64,000 bases of DNA from Trichomonas tenax (Eukaryota; Parabasalia; Trichomonadida; Trichomonadidae): assembly GCA_023091735.1 (NCBI GenBank), contig JALKBU010000003.1:109158-173157 (forward strand). Direction: 5' to 3'. Shown here piece by piece: positions 61,033 through 64,000 of the stretch (within the stretch, counting starts at the first letter, position 1; each line of letters starts with the position of its first letter). Position numbers and translations under genes: made by a program. The notes under the pieces are model-generated. The model made no database searches, was not told the origin of the DNA, and worked only from the letters and a program-made list of their open reading frames with translations.

Positions 61033-62206
61033 AAAACATATTTTTCATCTTTTATTTTGAAATCTTCAAGTACAGAAAACGCATCTAATATTTCTATATT
61101 TAGTTATAGATATTAGATCCATTTATTAATATTCTTTTTTCTCATTTCATGTTTTTCAATGATTCGATATATTAATAAGAGTTATTGTTCATTCATGTTG
61201 TGAGACCGATATTAATACATCGTTATAAAGATAGTTCTATATACTATGCTTTTGATTTTAGAATTTTTTTATTCATATCTGATTTACTGATGACAATTTG
61301 TTGGCTCACTGTTTGAGCTATTGATATACTAACACTACGGGGCAGACCCTAATCTTGAGGTCAGAGCTTTCGCAAAACTCTTAGTTTCAACCTGAGGAAC
61401 AGTCCAGTGTCCTCTGTATAATCTAACAACCACTTTCTTCACCTTGATATTCAAATTATCCAGATATCTACTCGCTCAACCATGCATTTTTGCCCTGGAT
61501 CGAGTGAGCTAGTTACATGTGGACATCAAAAAGCTAAACTAGGCCAAAAAATAATGTTCACGTGTAGACTTTTCAAAAATTTCAAGTTATATCTCCATCA
61601 CCAAATATTTTTTTTCGCTTTTCATGTCGATATACATAAACTAGAGGCAATGTGCATTTCAACTACACTACTGCCAATTTCACACGCTCTAGAAACGTCC
61701 AATTTTACCTCATTAAATTAGATGTTTCTCGATGAATCATACGATAAGGTTTTATCTTTTTGAGGTGATGTTATATGTATACAACAACCTTTCATCCTTT
61801 AGATTTTCAAAAATTACTGTAAATTTTGCTGAATAAATTGCAGATATAATTTGCAACAAGTGTTTTTTTTTCTTTACAAAAAGAATAATTATATACAAGC
61901 AAACACCCTAGGTACATTCATATTGATATTTTTAACATATTTTGTAATTTTGATAAAAGATTAATAAATTTTTTTAATTTTAGAGACAACGGCTTAAAAT
62001 ATCATAAATCATAATTTAAATCTTATATCCATTATTCGTGTTTATTTAATAATATGATATTTAAAACATTTGCACTAAAAAGAAGAAAATTTTATAAAAA
62101 TTGTGTTTAATTTGTAGTCCAAGCTATAAGTGAAAATATATTTCATCAGCAAACGTGTTCACTTAAGCATGTCGTTTTCCATCAAAATAGGACCTTCGGC
62201 GACAAT

Positions 62207-62220
62207 GGTGTCTAGACACC
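62207..62220. repeat. Perfect 14-bp palindrome
   Basis: GGTGTCTAGACACC is its own reverse complement. Confidence 0.9.
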
Positions 62221-62412
62221 CTTTAGTTGGGGGAGGGGGTAAACCCCTTGTAACAGAAAGTGTCATTTTGCATGAGAGCATGATCCTTCAATTGTAATGC
62301 TTCATACAGCGTTCTTCTCACTCGGAAGTGAATGCTGCCCCCTTTTTAGCATCTTGAAGCGCTTAAATGATGCCGATTTATAATATTAAAACGTTTTCAG
62401 AGCCAATTGGCT

Positions 62413-62583
62413 TTATTACTTACAGCTAGTCCTCTGCGACGAATAGCTGTCGCGTTTCTGCATTCAGAATACAAGCCGAAGCCATTTTTATCTTCGATCG
62501 AACTCATTTCAATATGAACCCGTTTTTTATCCTTATTACTTACAGGCAGTCAGCTGCTATGGCTAGCCGTAATGTTTCTACCT
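62413..62583 (+). repeat. Two imperfect ~50-bp direct repeats, 120 bp apart
   Basis: TTATTACTTACAG starts at 62413 and 62533. Each is followed by a hairpin-forming stretch and then GTTTCT. The first can pair GCGAC (62436) with GTCGC (62449). AGCCAATTGGCT just before the first copy (62401-62412) is a perfect palindrome. Confidence 0.55.
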
Positions 62584-62637
62584 TTATTTTACGAATAAGC
62601 ATATTTAAATTTTGATATTATTAAATATTCCCAGAAT

Positions 62638-62705
62638 TGCTCAATTTCTGGTAGATTTTCTCCAGAGCATCGCTTGTATTGAGGAAACCAACCAGAAATT
62701 GAGCA
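62638..62705. repeat. Perfect 15-bp inverted repeat with a 38-bp loop
   Basis: TGCTCAATTTCTGGT (62638-62652) and ACCAGAAATTGAGCA (62691-62705) are exact reverse complements, and the match extends outward with one indel. Confidence 0.85.
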
Positions 62706-62916
62706 TTCTTGGAAATACAAAATACCCAGATTTGCCATACTTTTACCAACAATAGGAAAGAAGGGGGAGTCACGACAATAGACGTCACTTTTCTGCGAAC
62801 AATTATTTGCTTGAAGCTAAATCGCCACAGCCGTCTCCAGAACTTGAATTTTTGAAACATGATTTTAGACTATAATACACCCTTGACCTTGTGCCACCCT
62901 TAAACTCGCTCCTCTT

Positions 62917-63008
62917 TCCCAAATTCCACAATTTGGGATATTTGTCAATAATTGTGCGCCTTTTTACAGGATATGAAGCATCAATTTGTGCTTTAGATTG
63001 ACAAATAT
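62917..63008. repeat. Two nested-by-sequence hairpins, 9-bp and 12-bp stems
   Basis: TCCCAAATT-CCAC-AATTTGGGA (62917-62938) is a perfect hairpin. Immediately next, ATATTTGTCAAT (62938-62949) pairs exactly with ATTGACAAATAT (62997-63008). Confidence 0.85.
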
Positions 63009-63869
63009 CTTCCTTGGGGCATTTTCAGGTGCCAATACTCTTTCACCAAATCATCTCTACTCCAAGTTTTGCCCTTTTTGAGCATTTTTTTTTGGTTTTT
63101 TATATCCTCTATGCTGTTTTTTTTTTTGCTTAATTTTTCATGCATCTTAGTTTTATATTGCGAGAGTTATTTGATTTTTCGCCATTTTGCTTTCATTCAT
63201 GATGTTTAAGCCGGAGCTGGCACTCTTCTTTGATCTTTCAGAAAAATAAAAACTTTCTTTAAGCAATTTTCTTTTTGAATTTTTTTATCTGTTAAAATAT
63301 GTGAATTTGTATAGAAAAACCGTAGCATTATAATTACATATACACTTACTACTATATACTCCAAGCTTTCCCATCAAAAATAAATTTTATTTCAATCACA
63401 ATATTTAGCGCGAAAAATTGCTTCAACTTCGTTCAAATGTACAGTCAATCATTTGCATGTACCTTTTGAGATAATTGGCAAACAAAAATGAGCATAATTA
63501 GTTAAATCGAACAAAAAAATAACATTTTTAGTAAAAGTATGTTTGATAGCAATTAAACAGATGAACAATGAAGTATGCATCATAAAAGAAGGTTTTCAAA
63601 TGTTTATTGAGAAAAATATATAGAAATGAAAAAAGTATCGAGATATTTTATTGAAAAATAAACGGATTTTTTTAAATCTTTCATGGTTGAAACCCTTAGG
63701 TATACCATGAACATCGGCAGTTGAAAAGGTCCGAAAGATTAAAAATTGAAAAAGATAATCGAGATTTAATGAGTTAGTTTTTGGCCTTTTGACCTAATTG
63801 AGCGGCACAACAATTTGATCGTAATAAGGATCTGAAGAAAACCTATAAGTAATCATAATATGACGAACT

Positions 63870-63953
63870 ACACACACACACAAATGAGCCCATCCGCTGA
63901 GCAAGCTCAGCTTCGGGCTAGGATAAATGAGCCCAACCCACTCCGTGGGTCGG
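63870..63953 (+). repeat. GC-rich hairpin repeat near the window end
   Basis: A short CA run (63870-63881) leads into AAATGAGCCCA, which recurs at 63925. GCTGAGC-AA-GCTCAGC (63896-63911) and ACCCAC-TCC-GTGGGT (63936-63950) are perfect hairpins. It is GC-rich in AT-rich DNA and may be the edge of a dispersed repeat cut off by the window. Confidence 0.55.
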
Positions 63954-64000
63954 TCTTATTCTTCTTAACCTGATTATATAACGGTTTTTTATCATTTGTG

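Larger units (their letters stand above)
61033..63869. other. Long non-coding region with several perfect hairpins
   Basis: About 2.8 kb with no gene that I can support. The right part (62.2-63.0 kb) contains an unusual set of palindromes and hairpins, listed separately. The left part is plain AT-rich DNA. Confidence 0.5.

Noticed and set aside
1..64000. CRISPR array, prokaryotic operon or phage
   Set aside because: No regular repeat-spacer array, no Shine-Dalgarno spacing, and all recognised genes are eukaryotic families.

Overview
The window looks like nuclear DNA of a parabasalid protist, most likely a trichomonad (Trichomonas or Tritrichomonas type). It is AT-rich, and long intronless reading frames lie on both strands. 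Most starts have a trichomonad-type initiator (TCA followed by an A/T-rich run) within about 25 bases of the ATG. The gene families fit as well: ankyrin proteins of the trichomonad kind, giant coiled-coil proteins, a two-repeat Myb protein, a TKL-like kinase fused to a helical-repeat tail, and BEACH-like and TOR-like giants. The genus cannot be fixed from this sequence alone.

Layout. 0-9 kb: an acidic coiled-coil protein, a 951-residue coiled-coil protein, an HP1-like protein (chromodomain plus chromoshadow-like domain), a small coiled-coil protein and a Las1-like pre-rRNA endonuclease. 9-14 kb: a 930-residue protein with a lysine/acidic KKNKY repeat tail and a sucrose-transporter-like MFS carrier. 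14.2-18.5 kb: the wreck of a TOR-family PIKK gene. 18.7-20 kb: an L-type lectin-like membrane protein. 20-25.4 kb: mostly non-coding, with an R2R3-type Myb gene, an inverted-repeat-rich stretch, a decayed tRNA-like sequence and a CAP-domain pseudogene. 25.9-37.4 kb: a VPS35-like retromer subunit, a 1789-residue CHD-like protein whose ATPase motifs are lost, and three small unrecognised genes. 37.9-42.9 kb: a BEACH-family-like pseudogene. 43-53 kb: an exportin-1-like gene and two ankyrin genes lying between two inverted copies of a roughly 680-bp transposable element. 54.7-61 kb: a kinase with a helical tail, an LRR-PP2C phosphatase and a tiny MGCLCC-type lipid-anchor protein. 61-64 kb: gene-free, with a cluster of hairpin-forming sequences and a repeat at the edge.

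Functional links are only suggestive. The HP1-like and CHD-like proteins, both with chromodomains, would act on chromatin. The VPS35-like protein and the lectin belong to membrane traffic. The kinase and the phosphatase are a same-strand pair of signalling genes. No operon logic applies; each gene appears to have its own promoter.

The most notable points are the CHD-like protein with a degenerate ATPase, three large pseudogenes in different stages of decay (one carrying only nonsense changes), and a short terminal-inverted-repeat element with 8-bp target duplications that carries a decayed tRNA(Thr)-like core.
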